Shown here in pieces: positions 12,499 to 24,059 of a DNA stretch of 64,000 nt. The notes below the pieces were generated by a model. It did not search any database, had not been told where the DNA came from, and was given only the letters and a program-made list of their open reading frames with translations. Positions within the stretch are counted from its first letter, which is position 1. Each line of letters begins with the position of its first letter. Position numbers and translations under genes: made by a program. Origin of the DNA: Zygaena filipendulae (Eukaryota > Arthropoda > Insecta > Lepidoptera > Zygaenidae); contig OU015652.1 of assembly GCA_907165275.2 (NCBI GenBank), positions 14,709,001 to 14,773,000 on the forward strand, in the 5' to 3' direction.

Positions 12499-12637
12499 TT
12501 TTTTTATGTCATAGGGGGCAAACGGGCAAGTGGTACACCTGATAGTAAGTGATTACCGCCGCCCATAGACATCTGCAACACCAGAAGGCATGCAGGTGCG
12601 TTGCCGACCTGGAATGGGGATGGGACTGTTGTTTATG
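12499..12637 (-). mobile_element. tRNA-derived SINE, 3' part only
   Basis: Matches the 3' 140 bp of the full SINE at 47094-47452: T run, ATGTCATAGGGGGCAAACGG, GTGATTACCGCCGCCCATAG, ending at GGAATGGGGATGGGAC. The tRNA-like head is missing, as after 5' truncation. Confidence 0.8.
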
Positions 12638-13344
12638 ATCGCCAACGAAAAGTGATAATGGCGTCGGTACCACAGCTCTGGTTCCTAAACAGATTATACA
12701 TATTATTTTCTAATATACTTACTTAGACCAAAAACAAATGGTATAAGTACAAAATTTTCGTAAAAATGTAAAAAAAAAGTAATGTAACTCCGATACACGA
12801 CACGGACTTACGCCCGACACCCGAAACGGCCCGACGACGTTCGACACCCGACACAGACGACAGAAGACACACGACACGGCCGACACCCGATACATGACAC
12901 AGACTGACACACGATACACGACATCTGACACTCTCTCCCTCTATACTCTATAGGCTCTACCTCCGACCTGCCACCTCACCGCACCCTTCGCGAATCATCA
13001 GACAAGTGACAGGTCCATAATGGGGAAAAAAGTCAAAGAATAATAAATTACATTTTCTGTTACAGGAATTTCATTTCATTTACATGTAAATATCATAATT
13101 TGTATATGATTACATATTGTTTGTCACGACTAAATCAAACCTCACCTTATGAATTTGGAATGATGATAACATCATATTTCATTTGCTCAGATTTCCCTCT
13201 CTCTAGTCTCTACATAGTCTATGTATGTAGCATAGTAACGTACTTCGCATGATTGCCGCGATTATTCTTCGTCTGGCAGCTGGCAAAAATTTAATCTATT
13301 CGTACCTATATTAAATAAATAATTATGTCTTAGTTTTTATTTTC
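12638..13344. repeat. Degenerate GACAC-rich tandem repeat in non-coding DNA
   Basis: From 12795 to 12935 the sequence is a run of CGACAC/CCGACACCCGA-like units of irregular length, a decayed minisatellite. The minus-strand ORF 12719-12931 is a by-product (repeated RVSxV). The rest to 13344 shows nothing recognisable. Confidence 0.6.
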
Positions 13345-13382
13345 TCTTCTGGGGCAATAAAGCATATTTGATTTGATTTGAA
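13345..13382 (+). repeat. LINE 3' tail remnant, TTTGA repeats
   Basis: GGGGCAATAAAGCATATTTG followed by ATTTGATTTG: poly-A signal-like AATAAA and a pentanucleotide tail, the mark of a LINE 3' end. Confidence 0.5.
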
Positions 13383-13389
13383 GTATATC

Positions 13390-14696
13390 CCTAAAGTAAA
13401 CTGAGGCAAATGAGTTTTTTTTTTAATAACACATAGAGCGGCAACTCGATATGGCTCTATTTGACGAAACCCGTCCCAAATCCCGTCTGCTAGTTCAAAC
13501 AATAGCATCGCCCGTTCACTTTGTCGGCCGCTCACTTTCACTGGGCGGTGGGCGCTGGGCGGTGGGCGCCTGCTTCAGCGATGCCACCGAGTCAACGAAC
13601 GCGATGAGTCGTTTCATTATTTTGTTTGTTTCTCCTTTTTAAATAAATTAAATACAAGTGAATTGAGGGGCGCGAATGACTGCATAAATATTCAAGCACT
13701 CGCTCGAGTATTCGGTTTCAAACTATTTCGGCGAGTGTTTGCTCAAAGCTCGCCGTGTTTTGTTTCTTGTTGTTATTATAAATGCTTTATTATGGTTTCA
13801 ATAAAAAAACTTTTTATTGAGTAGGAGTTATTTTTATGATGAATCTTAAAATTAATTTTGATCTATGTAGATTATACAGATATATACCAACCTACGCATG
13901 TTTTGTATGGGTTTAAGCTAGACTAGATTACAAAATATGTGTTTCATCGCTTCATTTCAAAGAGAATTTAAGTGAATTTTCGTTTCGTTAACATTCTAAC
14001 CCTATTTATTTACACGGAATGAAAAATAGAAGAATATGCAAATGTTTAATTGACTATGAAGTCTAATTAGCTTTGCAACAATCACGAGTTCGTTGCGAGC
14101 TTGTAATCCACGGATGTAGGAAGCTTTTAGGTCAATTGTAGCCGACGCTTGAACCTACCTTGATAACATTGGCGTGCATTGCGTTTAATTAAGAGCTTGT
14201 AGAATATATACATGTATATATATTTGTATGCGGAGTATATTTGTTCGGGTGTTAACATCCCCCGCCCCGCCTCGGCGAAGCTCGTCGTAGATCCCAGCAC
14301 ATCCGCCTTCGCAGTACCTCCACCAGACACCAGTACCTCACATCTGCATCCTCCATTTGTTACGATTATCGCTGAATATTACACATAATATTCTTATTTA
14401 TTTCTTGCAAACGTGGAACGAACGTTAATTGAGACAAGAGTGAGACTACCGAGAGTGAGTGAGACGACCGACAGATATATGCAAGTATGTATGTATACTC
14501 ATATCTGTCAAACACATGGAAATAAAGAAATAATGACCTGCACAGTGGGGGAGAGTCCGACCGACACCAACTGAAAGACCCGTAAGAGATTCTTGCATCT
14601 CCCAACGCAGTGAACGTGTTACAGCGTGATAGTGTAACAAACAAACAAACAAATAAACTCACATTCGCATTTACAATAGGGTTATAGTATATATTA
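13390..14696. other. Non-coding, with small GC-rich patches
   Basis: A GC-rich block at 13510-13590 contains the duplicated GGCGGTGGGCGC. Open frames at 14127-14330 and 14366-14662 have no domains. No repeat copy recognised. Confidence 0.4.
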
Positions 14697-14960
14697 TTAC
14701 CGCGGTTTCATCCGCGTTGAGTATTTCCTTTTCTGTACAACGTGACGTGACAACGTGTACCTAGTATGCAAAATTTCATGCAGTTTCACCTGCGTTATTT
14801 TCAGAGCTCCCGTGAGAATCCCGAGCTAAAAAGTACCCTGTCTTCTTCTCTGTACCCTTGACGATGTGTATGCAAAATTTCATGACGATCAGTTGAGCCG
14901 TTAAGTCGTGAAAGCGTAACAAACAAACAAACTCACTTTCTCATTTAAATAGTAAGGATT
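14697..14960 (-). mobile_element. Helitron-like element with an internal rearrangement
   Basis: The head (CCGCGGTTTCATCCGCGTTGA) is followed by a short 3' stretch, then a second partial head (CAGTTTCACCTGCGTTATTTTC) and a normal body ending CTCATTTAAATAGTAAGGATT. Two copies appear to have recombined or nested. Confidence 0.65.
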
Positions 14961-14984
14961 ATTGTGACCAAGGATTCACTCATA

Positions 14985-15178
14985 TCTATACTAATATTAT
15001 AAAGAGTAATTTTTTTTTTGTTTGTTTCGATTTACTCAAAAACTACTGGACCGATTTCAAAAATTATTTCACCATTAGAAAGCTACATTATCCCTGAGTA
15101 ACATAGGCTATATTGTAATCTGGAATTTCCGCGGACACTCCGAAATTATCGCGGGTAAAACCGCGCGGAACAGCTAGT
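14985..15178 (+). mobile_element. Helitron-like element, full-length
   Basis: TCTATACTAATATTATAAAG to GGTAAAACCGCGCGGAACAG then CTAGT. It belongs to the AAACTACTGGACCGATTTC subfamily, like 19573-19787. Confidence 0.85.
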
Positions 15179-15220
15179 GATTAATAAAGAGAGACCAATC
15201 ACTTTAATCGGGTATTATCT

Positions 15221-15789
15221 ATCCCATCAAAAACAAACTTGTAAAAAAGTCCAAGTCTCGCAACTCAGTTCTTCTACAGTAAAAAGTTGTGAGATCAATG
15301 TAATACCAAGTCGGTTAATTTATTCAGTGCCTACCTAAGGGTCCTTCTGTCTAAAGTTATCATGTTATAAGCTAATCTAATAACATTTTATAGTGACCAT
15401 ATCAAATTTAAAAATCTTTTATGTTTTAAATAGATTGATTGGCTTGGCGATCACGTGAAAACACAATATATCTCACATGTAATACATATTATAATTAAAT
15501 TAGATTGTTTAGAACTATAATTATGTATTACTTGTGAGATACATTGTGTTTTCACGTGATCGCCAAGCCAATCAATCTATTTAATACATAAAAGATTTTT
15601 AAATTTGATATGGTCACTATAAAATGTTATTAGATTAGCTTATAACATGATAACTTTAGACAGAAGGACCCTTAAGTAGGCACTGAATAAATTAACCGAC
15701 TTGGTATTACATTGATCTCACAACTTTTTACTGTAGAAGAACTGAGTTGCGAGACTTGGACTTTTTTACAAGTTTGTTTTTGATGGGAT
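15221..15789. repeat. 569-bp near-perfect palindrome (foldback)
   Basis: Two arms of about 269 bp (15221-15489 and 15521-15789) are inverted copies differing at only about four positions by eye, separated by about 31 bp. The outer ends are ATCCCATC and GATGGGAT. No ORF and no clear target duplication. It would fold into a long hairpin if transcribed. It could be a foldback transposon or a recent inverted duplication. Confidence 0.9.
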
Positions 15790-16041
15790 CTCATTTCTTT
15801 TTGTAAATGGTCTTCCTCCTTTGAGCAATTTAGTCTATTTTAATAACTTGAAAGATTTTGGTACAACTTTATAAACACATGCCCCATTCTTGCTTTTTCA
15901 TTCCGTTGACCATTGTACCTTTGAACATAATTATGTCTAGGTAACTATGTATCTACACTTTATATCTAGGTAGGTAACTAGCTACACTTATTATTATTAT
16001 TTATTAATATCTGGGCAACCGAGCTTCGCTCGGCTTAAATA

Positions 16042-16478
16042 GCTGTTCCCCGTGGTTAAACCCACGTTAATTTCGGAGATCCCGCGGGTATTCTGAGATA
16101 AAAGTACTTATACTACCCTATGACCTTTCCTGTACCCTTGACAACGTGTAGTATGCAATAATTAATTCACCCGCGTTGATATCAGAGTTCGCGCGGGAAT
16201 TCCAGAAATGAATCCTAGCTAGATCGATTTATGGCCCCCGAAATCCCCTGTATACAAAATTTCATGAAAATCGTTGGAGCATTCAGATTAGGGTAATTTT
16301 ATCTCGGAATTCCCGAAGGATCTCCGAAATTAACGCTGGTGAAATCTCATGAACTTTTGCATGCACGTTGTCAGGGGTAAAGAAAACCTAGGGATATAGG
16401 GTACTAACTACTTTGCATTTCTGAATTCCCGCGGGATCTCCGAAATTAACGCGGGTGAAACCGCAGGGAACAGCTAGT
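16042..16478. mobile_element. Cluster of Helitron-like pieces in both orientations
   Basis: An antisense copy (about 16042-16215, CCCCGTGGTTAAACCCACG, with a second partial head at 16170) faces a sense-oriented pair (about 16255-16478) ending GTGAAACCGCAGGGAACAGCTAGT. The sense part repeats its own CCGAAATTAACG block twice. Confidence 0.65.
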
Positions 16479-16484
16479 CTCATA

Positions 16485-16605
16485 TATTTATATGGGATTA
16501 CAAAGTTATTTGTGCAGTTGGTACATATAACTGCATATATAACTTTGTAATTCCATACATTTATATGGGATTACAAAGTTATTCGTGCAGTTGATGTATC
16601 TAGAA
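16485..16605. repeat. Local direct and inverted repeat
   Basis: ATTTATATGGGATTACAAAG followed by TTATTNGTGCAGTTG occurs at about 16488 and 16557. Between them lies an inverted copy reading AACTGCATATATAACTTTG. Confidence 0.7.
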
Positions 16606-16609
16606 AACT

Positions 16610-17010
16610 GGACCGAAATTGCAAAATATTTCAATTTTTCCTTGATTTATACAATAAACACTAATTGTATTCTAAATTTCAAACTTCTATGTCTGCTAGA
16701 AGTGCCTTAGAGTTTTGATGATCGGTCAGTGAGTGAGTGAGTGAGTGACCTACAAAATTAAGAAACTTTGACTAGTTATAATTCTTAAACTACTGGTTCA
16801 AATCGAATGAAATTTAAACTATACCGTCTTTATACAATACCTGCTTGTTTACTAAAAATTCAGGCTTCTAGTTTTATCCACAACGAAGTTATAGGGGGTC
16901 GAAAATGGCCTGAATTGCTTCGAGAAAAGGATAGTACGGCCGTGCCGCTTTTGTTGCTCGACTTGGCGGGGGCACTGCCGTGCCCCCAGATACGCATAAA
17001 TAAAATTTAA
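16610..17010 (+). repeat. Family K repeat ending in a GGGGGCAC hairpin
   Basis: Contains GTGAGTGAGTGAGTG, then a body ending GGGGGCACTGCCGTGCCCCC, a self-complementary hairpin followed by an AT-rich end. An opposite-orientation relative is at 59785-60130. The ORF at 16807-17010 is part of the repeat. Class unknown; the 3' hairpin resembles a Helitron end. Confidence 0.6.
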
Positions 17011-17275
17011 GTGTTTGTTTGTGATTCCAAATTAACAGCTTTTCACTAAATGCATATGAACGTATATACGGTATTAACAAAAAAACATTTTTTTTTATTT
17101 AGCTGTCTGTCTGTTTGTCTGTTTGTTCCGGCTGATCTCTGAAACGGCTGGACCGATTATAACGGGACTTTCACTGGCAGATAGCTGATGTTATAAGGAG
17201 TAACTTAGGCTACTTTTATTTTGGAAAAACTAGCTCCTGCGGCAATTGTGAAATCGCGGAGCACATTGTATTATA
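17011..17275 (+). repeat. Family L repeat (Helitron-like body)
   Basis: GTGATTCCAAATTAACAGC, CACTAAATGCATATGAACG, a TGTCTGTTTG run, then ACGGCTGGACCGATTATAAC and a body ending near CGCGGAGCACA. A close relative is at 50820-51005; its head alone lies inverted at 30735-30790. Confidence 0.65.
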
Positions 17276-17603
17276 ATTACAGAACTGGTTTGGTTGAGGT
17301 AATATAGAATGCTTTATTCCTAGTGCCCACGTCAAAGATTTCCCTAGAGATTCTAGAAACACGCTCGAAGTCTATCTAGGCATATCTAGGACATGAAATA
17401 AACATATGAGTTGATATTCAGATTTCAAACGTCAGCCATTGCAAGTACCCCGCAGGCGAGATACGAGCAAATCAAGCGAAAATGAAGCGAGCGTTTCGTT
17501 GAATAGTATTAAAATATAATAATATAGATATATTTAATAATAATGCTTCAGGCATCATCACACAACGCCACCTGGTGTCCAGATCTTGTACTAGGTGTAC
17601 ATA

Positions 17604-17954
17604 TACAACGTGTTAACAAATTAACTGAAAACCTGATACACCCCATTTAAGAAAATAAACAATAATATTATTAAAATATATTTTATGTCGAAAAAACTTA
17701 TACTTTTAAAGTTATTCAACGTTAGTTTGGAGGTGCCCTATCTACGAAATTCCAAGTGCTACGCCTGCGCCTGCTGGTTCGATTTTTTTTGCTGCGGGCG
17801 GCGTACGCGCCAAATATTGTATTATAAATAATTTAAACAAGGGCTGATAAAAATGAAAAAATATAATCTATAATAAAACATAGTGCGATCGATTCACTAG
17901 TTGATTCTAAGCAAACTACTTTCTAGTTTTCAGTTAATTCATTAACACGTTGTA
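17604..17954 (+). mobile_element. Family C MITE, copy 1
   Basis: 351 bp with about 30-bp terminal inverted repeats starting TACAACGTGTTAAC and continuing to AACTGAAAAC. It is preceded by TA; the other side reads TG, likely a mutated TA. A central GCTGCGGGCGGCGTACGCGCC block is shared by all three copies. No ORF. TA targets suggest a Tc1/mariner-type donor. Confidence 0.85.
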
Positions 17955-18305
17955 TGTACATATTTATATCTTTATAGAGGTGTAGCTAATTTTAATGAGG
18001 GACTCGTTCATAATATACTATATTTACATAAAAAATATTTTTCTTAAATTTTTGTCTGTCTGTTTGTTGTATAAAAATAATTATTATTAATTTGTATTCA
18101 GTTTAAAAAACGACTCTATTTTTTAATTGTATATTGTCATCAGTTTCATAATTACATATTTAGATGTAAAAATGTAATGTTGAAAAAAAAAAAAACTATA
18201 ATTATTTGAAATTACCGCCCTGTAAAGTTTAAAGATTTGTTAGATCCGTCACTTTTCTACGACTCTGAAGAAATATCCTCAGGGCGTCGTTACATCAATA
18301 TTAAG

Positions 18306-18575
18306 AACTAGATGTCGCCGGCGGTTTTACCCGTGTAAATTTCAGATGGTCTCAAGAGGTCTTTGATGTACCAACCACCAGGACAAACGTATCCCACGTG
18401 ATGGACCCATACGGATGGAATACAGACACACGAATAGCCAATCCTTATTAGGTATATTTGCGAATGTGAGTTTATTTGTTAGTTTATTACGCTTTCAGGC
18501 CTTTACGGCTCAACCGATCATCATGAAATTTTTCATCAGAAGAACTTATGATACTTTTTCGCAGAAATATAGCTA
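18306..18575. repeat. Helitron-like fragments
   Basis: An antisense head remnant (18310-18350, GGCGGTTTTACCCGTGTAAA) and a sense 5' part (18440-18575, TCCTTATTAGGTATATTTGC to ATAGCTAGT) with a shortened 3' half. Confidence 0.55.
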
Positions 18576-18884
18576 GTGTTTTCATAACTAGATATACATA
18601 TTTATCAGTTACTTACTCTCTTATACGTAATATGTATCACAAACAGATTAAAGCAAGCAAACCTAGTCCAGAGCTACACAGCTTTGTGTAATATTAAGAG
18701 CTTAGCTTATTTTATCGTTCATCGTCGTATTTATCGCTGTTTATCTATTTTAATAGGCTACAAGCACATCGTTATTATAATTTTATTGTCATACGACGGT
18801 AAAAATATTTTCGCACAACGTTTGGAAAAATACTAATAGCACGATTACGTCAAATTAGGAATATTTGGAGGATATAAATACAGC

Positions 18885-19086
18885 ACTAGCTGTTTCCTGC
18901 GGTTTCTCACGCGCTAATTTCGGAGTTCGCATGGGAGTTCTGGAGTAAAAAGTACCATAATATGTGATTTTCTGTCGCCGTGACAACGTGTATGAAAAAT
19001 TTCATCATAATCTGTTAAGTAGTTGAGGCGCAAAATCGTAACAAACAAACAAACTCACATTCCCATTAAATATATTAGCTAGGATT
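18885..19086 (-). mobile_element. Helitron-like element, full-length
   Basis: ACTAGCTGTTTCCTGCGG to TTAAATATATTAGCTAGGATT; an older copy with many substitutions in the terminal hairpin. Confidence 0.8.
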
Positions 19087-19572
19087 TTCTTTCAAGATAT
19101 TGGATCAACGCAATTATATAGGTACTTAGCAATATTAAGGTATTAGATATAAATAACATTTGGAGGTATATAATTGTATATGAATCGTAAAAGGTCTTGC
19201 CCCAAATCATAATTAAAGTTCGCCTCTTGACTCGACGCAAACTAGCCAGTATTTACCCATAAAAAATCAAATATGGACCGCATTTCCGATCCTCCTTCAA
19301 CCCAGTAAATCTACTTAATGGACGCAATATCTTCCAGTCAGCTGCTCGCGGTCCGTGGCACTGACTTATGCACGTGTAGCCACTTTAAGATGGATCTTTA
19401 GAGGTAGCTTTCATAAGAATTTCCATAGATACAGCTGCTTTTATATCCGCGCCTCAAAACGAAAAAGGAACATTCCGATAAGGACTTCGGTGTCCGTCTG
19501 TCTATTTATCTGTCAAGACCCATATTTCAGGAACGCGACAGGTATCACGTTGAAATTAATTTGACCGTTAAT

Positions 19573-19787
19573 ATCTACCTATACTAATATTATAAAGAGG
19601 AAAGATTTGATTTTTGTTTGTTTGTTTGTTATGATTTAACTCAAAAACTACTGGACCGATTTCATAAATTCTTTCATCATGTGAAAGCTACATTATCCTT
19701 TAGTAACATAATTAAGCTATATTGTAATCTCGAATTCCCGCAGGAACTCCGAAATTACTGCGGGTGAAATCGCGGGGGACAGCTAGT
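19573..19787 (+). mobile_element. Helitron-like element, full-length
   Basis: ACCTATACTAATATTATAAAG to GTGAAATCGCGGGGGACAGC then CTAGT; same subfamily as 14985-15178. Confidence 0.85.
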
Positions 19788-20330
19788 ACCTTAATAAAAA
19801 CTAATATTTTTTCTCATCTCGCAAATGTACATACTTAAATTATTAAAAAAATTTAGGTACCTATTATTTTTATCTGCATTGATTTTGATATTTGCGTTAT
19901 CGGAAACAATGTAGTTTTTTTAATAATGAAGTATAATAAATATATAGCAGCCGTAGTGTAAGAAAATATCAATTGCAATTCGTACGAAAACTTGCTTCAT
20001 TCAGATTATATAGCGGAATGCAGCGTAAGTTGGTCGCTCCTAGATTTATTACTTATAAAGAATTTATATTCGTCCTGCCAACGAAGCCAGCTAGCTTCGT
20101 GAATATGGAAAAACTGTTTCTTTACGGACATTGCAATCCCGGTGTATTTACATTCTCCAAATAGAAAAGGTAAGTACGCAGAGACCTGTAACTATTAAGT
20201 TAGGTTCGAGATGTAAATTAGTGACGTCATCCGAACCGTACACCTAATATATCAGCATTCAGCGTTACGCAGTAATCGGGTATGAATGAATGAAAAACAC
20301 TCTATTGAGCACGACAATCAGTACAATAAC

Positions 20331-20567
20331 TGGACGCAGATAAGCAATAACATGTTAACCCACAAAATTAAGTTATTGATTCAGAACCATTTATTGAGAG
20401 TTAGGGAACGTTTTTTAATTATGTGTTTACCTTATTACATTGCTTAAATATGTAACTAAATATTGAACATAAAAAATGTTGATAAAAATGGCGCTCCTAC
20501 TTTTAAAATAGGATTTACTCAAAATTTCTCCAGTGTGGGTTAACACACTATTGCTTATCTATGTCCA
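20331..20567 (-). mobile_element. Family B MITE, copy 2
   Basis: 237 bp, inverted relative to 8553-8790, with the same 33-bp termini (TGGACGCAGATAAGCAATAA). AC borders both ends, consistent with a 2-bp target duplication. No ORF. Confidence 0.85.
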
Positions 20568-20755
20568 ACTAAAACTTATAAAACAAAAAGTATTGAGTAA
20601 AGGGAGGCCTTCTCACTGTAAAGCGATCTCTTCTAGGCTACCAGGTGGAGTATAGAGATATTTAGGTATTGTTAAAGAGATATTGACTAACTGCGTTCCA
20701 ACACATTTATAACAGTAAAGTAGCACAGCAATTAAAAATGCGAAAATTATAGCAT

Positions 20756-20925
20756 ACTAGCAGTTCACTACGATTTCACCCGCGCTAATTTCGGTCGTCC
20801 CGCGGGAGTTCCGGGATAAAAAGTACCCTACAGCCCTCAGGATCACTGTAGGTTTTTCTTGAAAAAAAAAAAACATACGCGTCGAATTGAGAACCTCCTC
20901 CTTTTTGGGAAGTCGGTTAAAAATG
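20756..20925 (-). mobile_element. Helitron-like element with AACCGACTTCC 5' end
   Basis: The 3' head ACTAGCAGTTCACTACG with TTTCACCCGCGCTAATTTC is joined, after an A-rich stretch, to GAGAACCTCCTCCTTTTTGG and GAAGTCGGTTAAAAA. So the AACCGACTTCC ends here and at 6972 and 50030 may be the 5' end of a Helitron-like subfamily. Confidence 0.65.
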
Positions 20926-21840
20926 AGCTCATGAATGAATCACGTTTTAAGAAGTTACGTTGCTAAACGACTTGTGACCATGCTTATTAAAATGGAGGTC
21001 CCGCGTTGCTGGCAAAACTACCTTAATTACTTTAAATTGACCCGAAGCACCTAGAACATCGGCGCCGCAAATAGCGCCCTCGGGGACTACTTCTGTTTTA
21101 CCCGGGACCACATGTTCCTAATTAGCCGCCTCCCGTCTCCCGCCGCGCCCCCGCCCCCGACTTCTTCCCACTTGCCCCCTTAGCCCAGTTGACAATCTGT
21201 AATCGTTAACGCTATAGAAATTTAAGGAACGTATCGTCTTGTATAATAATTAATAGTAATAGTAATAAAAATCTGAATCTGAATCTCGTCACCTGGTCAC
21301 AAAAAATCGGGCAATCAGGAGTCGCTTCGTATCGACTATCTACAACGTGCTGTTACACTCGCTACTGCGCCTTTGATATGAGAACTAAGTACAAAATACA
21401 CAAACGCCGTAAACCGCTTCCCTTATTCCAGGAACAGATGTAATTAATATAATGTTTTCATGGTAACATTAAGGTTATATTCTATGTAGTTTCGGTGGAA
21501 ACAGCTGTTTCGAAACATACCTAATAACGTAGATGTTTCTCCGGAATATCTCTTTGATATGTATTTACGTAATTAACGACGTAAAGATCTATTCAACTTA
21601 ATTCACTGATTGACTTCGTACAGAATCGATAGTAATTATAATGTTTAATAATATAAAAAGAACTATTTATAATTCATACTAATATTAGTAATGTTGAGGT
21701 GAAACCTTCCGGCAATTAAACATCCACAAAAAGTAGTTATTAATAGATCTCAAAAAAATTTATGAAACAAGAAGTGTTTATTTGTTTTCTCTCGGAAAAC
21801 TTATATGCCTATTTAGTTTTTTTTTATTTCAAACTTTGAA
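20926..21840. other. Non-coding; GC-rich block, shared 50-bp motif, LINE tail
   Basis: Holds a GC-rich block (21060-21170), the recurring CCCTTAGCCCAGTTGACAAT motif at 21178-21225 (relatives at 41040, 42290 and 45600), and a LINE-like tail AATAAAAATCTGAATCTGAA near 21265. No gene seen. Confidence 0.5.
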
Positions 21841-21841
21841 A

Positions 21842-21985
21842 AAATTAACCGCGATAATTTCGGAGTCCCCGCGGGAATTCCGGAGTAAAAAGTACCCTAT
21901 GTCTCTGAAAACGTGTAGGTATACAAACTTGATGATGATCGGTTTAACCGTTATGGCGTGGAAGCGTAAGAAACACACTTTCGTT
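21842..21985 (-). mobile_element. Helitron-like element, partial
   Basis: Starts inside the head (CGCGATAATTTCGGAGTCCC), has GGAGTAAAAAGTACCCT and GATGATCGGTTTAACC, then stops near CACTTTCG. The ORF 21782-22036 crosses it and is spurious. Confidence 0.7.
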
Positions 21986-21995
21986 GGAGGTTTTT

Positions 21996-22260
21996 CTCTT
22001 GAGAAGAAAGAAAGAAAGAAAGAAGAAAGAAAATAAATTTATTTGTCAACCAACACATAATATACAACTGCAATAAAAAACAATACAAAAATGTTGACAA
22101 AATGGTCCCGGCTCAGCATAATGCTATCTCACACACTTAACAGTGTGAGGCAGCGCTGGTTTTCAGCCGGAACCACGGTAAAAAATAAATAAAATTAAAA
22201 GTAAAAAAATAAACTATAAAATGAAAATTACAATAAAAAACAAAATGTACCTATATAAAA
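21996..22260 (-). repeat. LINE 3' end remnant with CTTT-type tail
   Basis: On the minus strand it runs to GACAAATAAATTTATTTTC and then CTTTCTTTCTTTC. Plus-strand bases 22040-22200 would be its 3' UTR. No coding sequence remains. Confidence 0.45.
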
Positions 22261-22449
22261 CTAAACAAAAAAATAAAATAAAATAACAATATATATATAT
22301 AAATACGTGACGTCTCGGATCTGATTATACCTAATACATAAATTACTAAATACAAAAATGACATAATACGATATACCTATACGATACTGGATACAATACA
22401 TAATATAAATGATACCATACATAGAATACACAAGGAAAAAACAGTTAAT

Positions 22450-22509
22450 ATATAAGCAATGAAATTAATTTTGTATATCTATATACAAAATTAATTTCAT
22501 TGCTTATAT
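22450..22509. repeat. Perfect 60-bp hairpin
   Basis: Two 28-bp arms (22450-22477 and 22482-22509) are exact inverted copies around the 4-base loop TCTA. The arms are AT-rich. No other copy was seen in the window. Confidence 0.9.
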
Positions 22510-22854
22510 CTCCTTTTCATTTCATATAATATTCACCTACAAGAAAATAATATTTTTCCATATTGTTGATAGAAATAAAATACAGGATAACAAAACAAAG
22601 CAGTACGTCCAAACAGCCATTTAGCTAAACGAGTAGCTCACCAAGAAACTTGGTATATTTCGCTTCGTGAACCAGTAAGTAAATGTAAAAGGAGTGTCAT
22701 CCGATTTTCAAATCAACTTACTTTATCGAATCCATATACCGAGTTTGGAGTGAAATAGGTACAATCTCCTTTCAGAACATGAGTGACGAGAAAATAATTA
22801 CAAAATACGGTACTAATTACTTATAGGTTATATTAATTGTAAAATTATGTTCAA

Positions 22855-23058
22855 ACTAGCTGACCCCCGCGGTTTCACCCGCGGTAATTTTGGAGTTCCG
22901 GCGGGAATTCCGGAATAAAAAGTACCCTATGACACTCAGGATCACTGTAGCTTCCTATAAGTGAAAGAATTTTCAAAATCGGTTCAGTAAATCCAGAGAT
23001 TACCCCCTACAACGTCACAAACTCACAAACTTTTGCTCTTTATAATAATAGTATAGAT
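22855..23058 (-). mobile_element. Helitron-like element, full-length
   Basis: ACTAGCTGACCCCCGCGG to CTTTATAATAATAGTATAGAT; subfamily with TAAGTGAAAGAATTTTCAAA, as at 38427-38766. Confidence 0.85.
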
Positions 23059-23206
23059 AAAGAAATTTTTAAAACAAACGAACAAACTTAAAGGTATACA
23101 TCAGGTGTATCTTAGCAATTGACTAATTACTAAATATTATGTACCTAAATTAACACCTACATCTATCATGTATTTCAAGTTTTCAAGAACTCCAGCTATG
23201 ACCAAC

Positions 23207-23237
23207 TACTACTACTACTGCTACTACTACTACTACT
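23207..23237. repeat. CTA trinucleotide microsatellite
   Basis: About ten ACT/CTA units with one CTG interruption. Confidence 0.9.
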
Positions 23238-23574
23238 GTATGGGTCATAACTCTTGCTATACCATACATACAGAAATTGAAAAGATAAAGTTTTCTCTCT
23301 CATATTAATTCTTGTTATTAGATTAGTTTTTGTGATTCGAACCGGCTCGTTAGCTATATCCAAATATCAATACTAAAGGAAGAAATTTCAACAATAGGTA
23401 GGTACATTAATGATCTGTAATTTGAAGACGAAACTTTTACATTACAACTTTTGAACAATTTGTTCAAATTCATAAGGAAATAAAGTACCTCCATTATGTC
23501 AAAAGCAACCGTCATTAATCAAATCGAAAAGCAATTCGTTTCACTTATTTGTTTGTCGATACACGTAGTAGATA

Positions 23575-23700
23575 TATAAACACGCCCAGACTGGAAAGTT
23601 CCCCTGTTTTCATCACACAAAGCCCACTCCCACCGAGAATCGAACCTGGACCCTGTGATTAACGGGTAGACCTACTGCGCCAACCTGGTCCTAACTTTAT
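23575..23700 (-). mobile_element. tRNA-derived SINE head fragment
   Basis: On the minus strand TTGGCGCAGTAGGTCTACCC resembles a pol III A box and GGTTCGATTC is a B box, spaced as in a tRNA, followed by CTCGGTGGGAGTGGG. It lacks a proper acceptor stem, so I call a SINE rather than a tRNA gene. Confidence 0.6.
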
Positions 23701-23707
23701 TTGGCTA

Positions 23708-24059
23708 TACAACGTGTTAATGAATTAACTGAAAACTAGTAAGTAGTATGCTCAGAATCGACTAGCGAATCGATCGCACTATGTTTTAATATAGGTTATA
23801 TTTTTTCATTTCTACTAGCCCATGTCTAAATTATTTATAATACAATATTTGGCGCGTACGCCGCCCGCAGCAAAAAAAAATCGAACCGGCAGGTGCGGAC
23901 GTAGCGCTTGGTATCTCATAGATAGGTCACCTCCAAACTAATGTTGAATAACTTTTAAAGTATAAATTTTTTTGACATAAAATATATTTTAACCATATTA
24001 TTGTTTATTTTTTCTAATGGGGTGTATCAGGTTTTCAGTTAATTCATTAACACGTTGTA
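23708..24059 (-). mobile_element. Family C MITE, copy 2
   Basis: 352 bp, inverted relative to copies 1 and 3, with the TACAACGTGTTAATG termini and TA on both sides. It directly follows the SINE fragment. Confidence 0.85.

Noticed and set aside
12719..12931. Possible Cys/Val-rich protein on the minus strand
   Set aside because: The repeated RVSxV pattern is a translation of the GACAC tandem repeat.
23575..23700. Possible tRNA gene (also 45300, 59045)
   Set aside because: A and B boxes are present, but no paired acceptor stem or proper anticodon arm; fits SINE heads.
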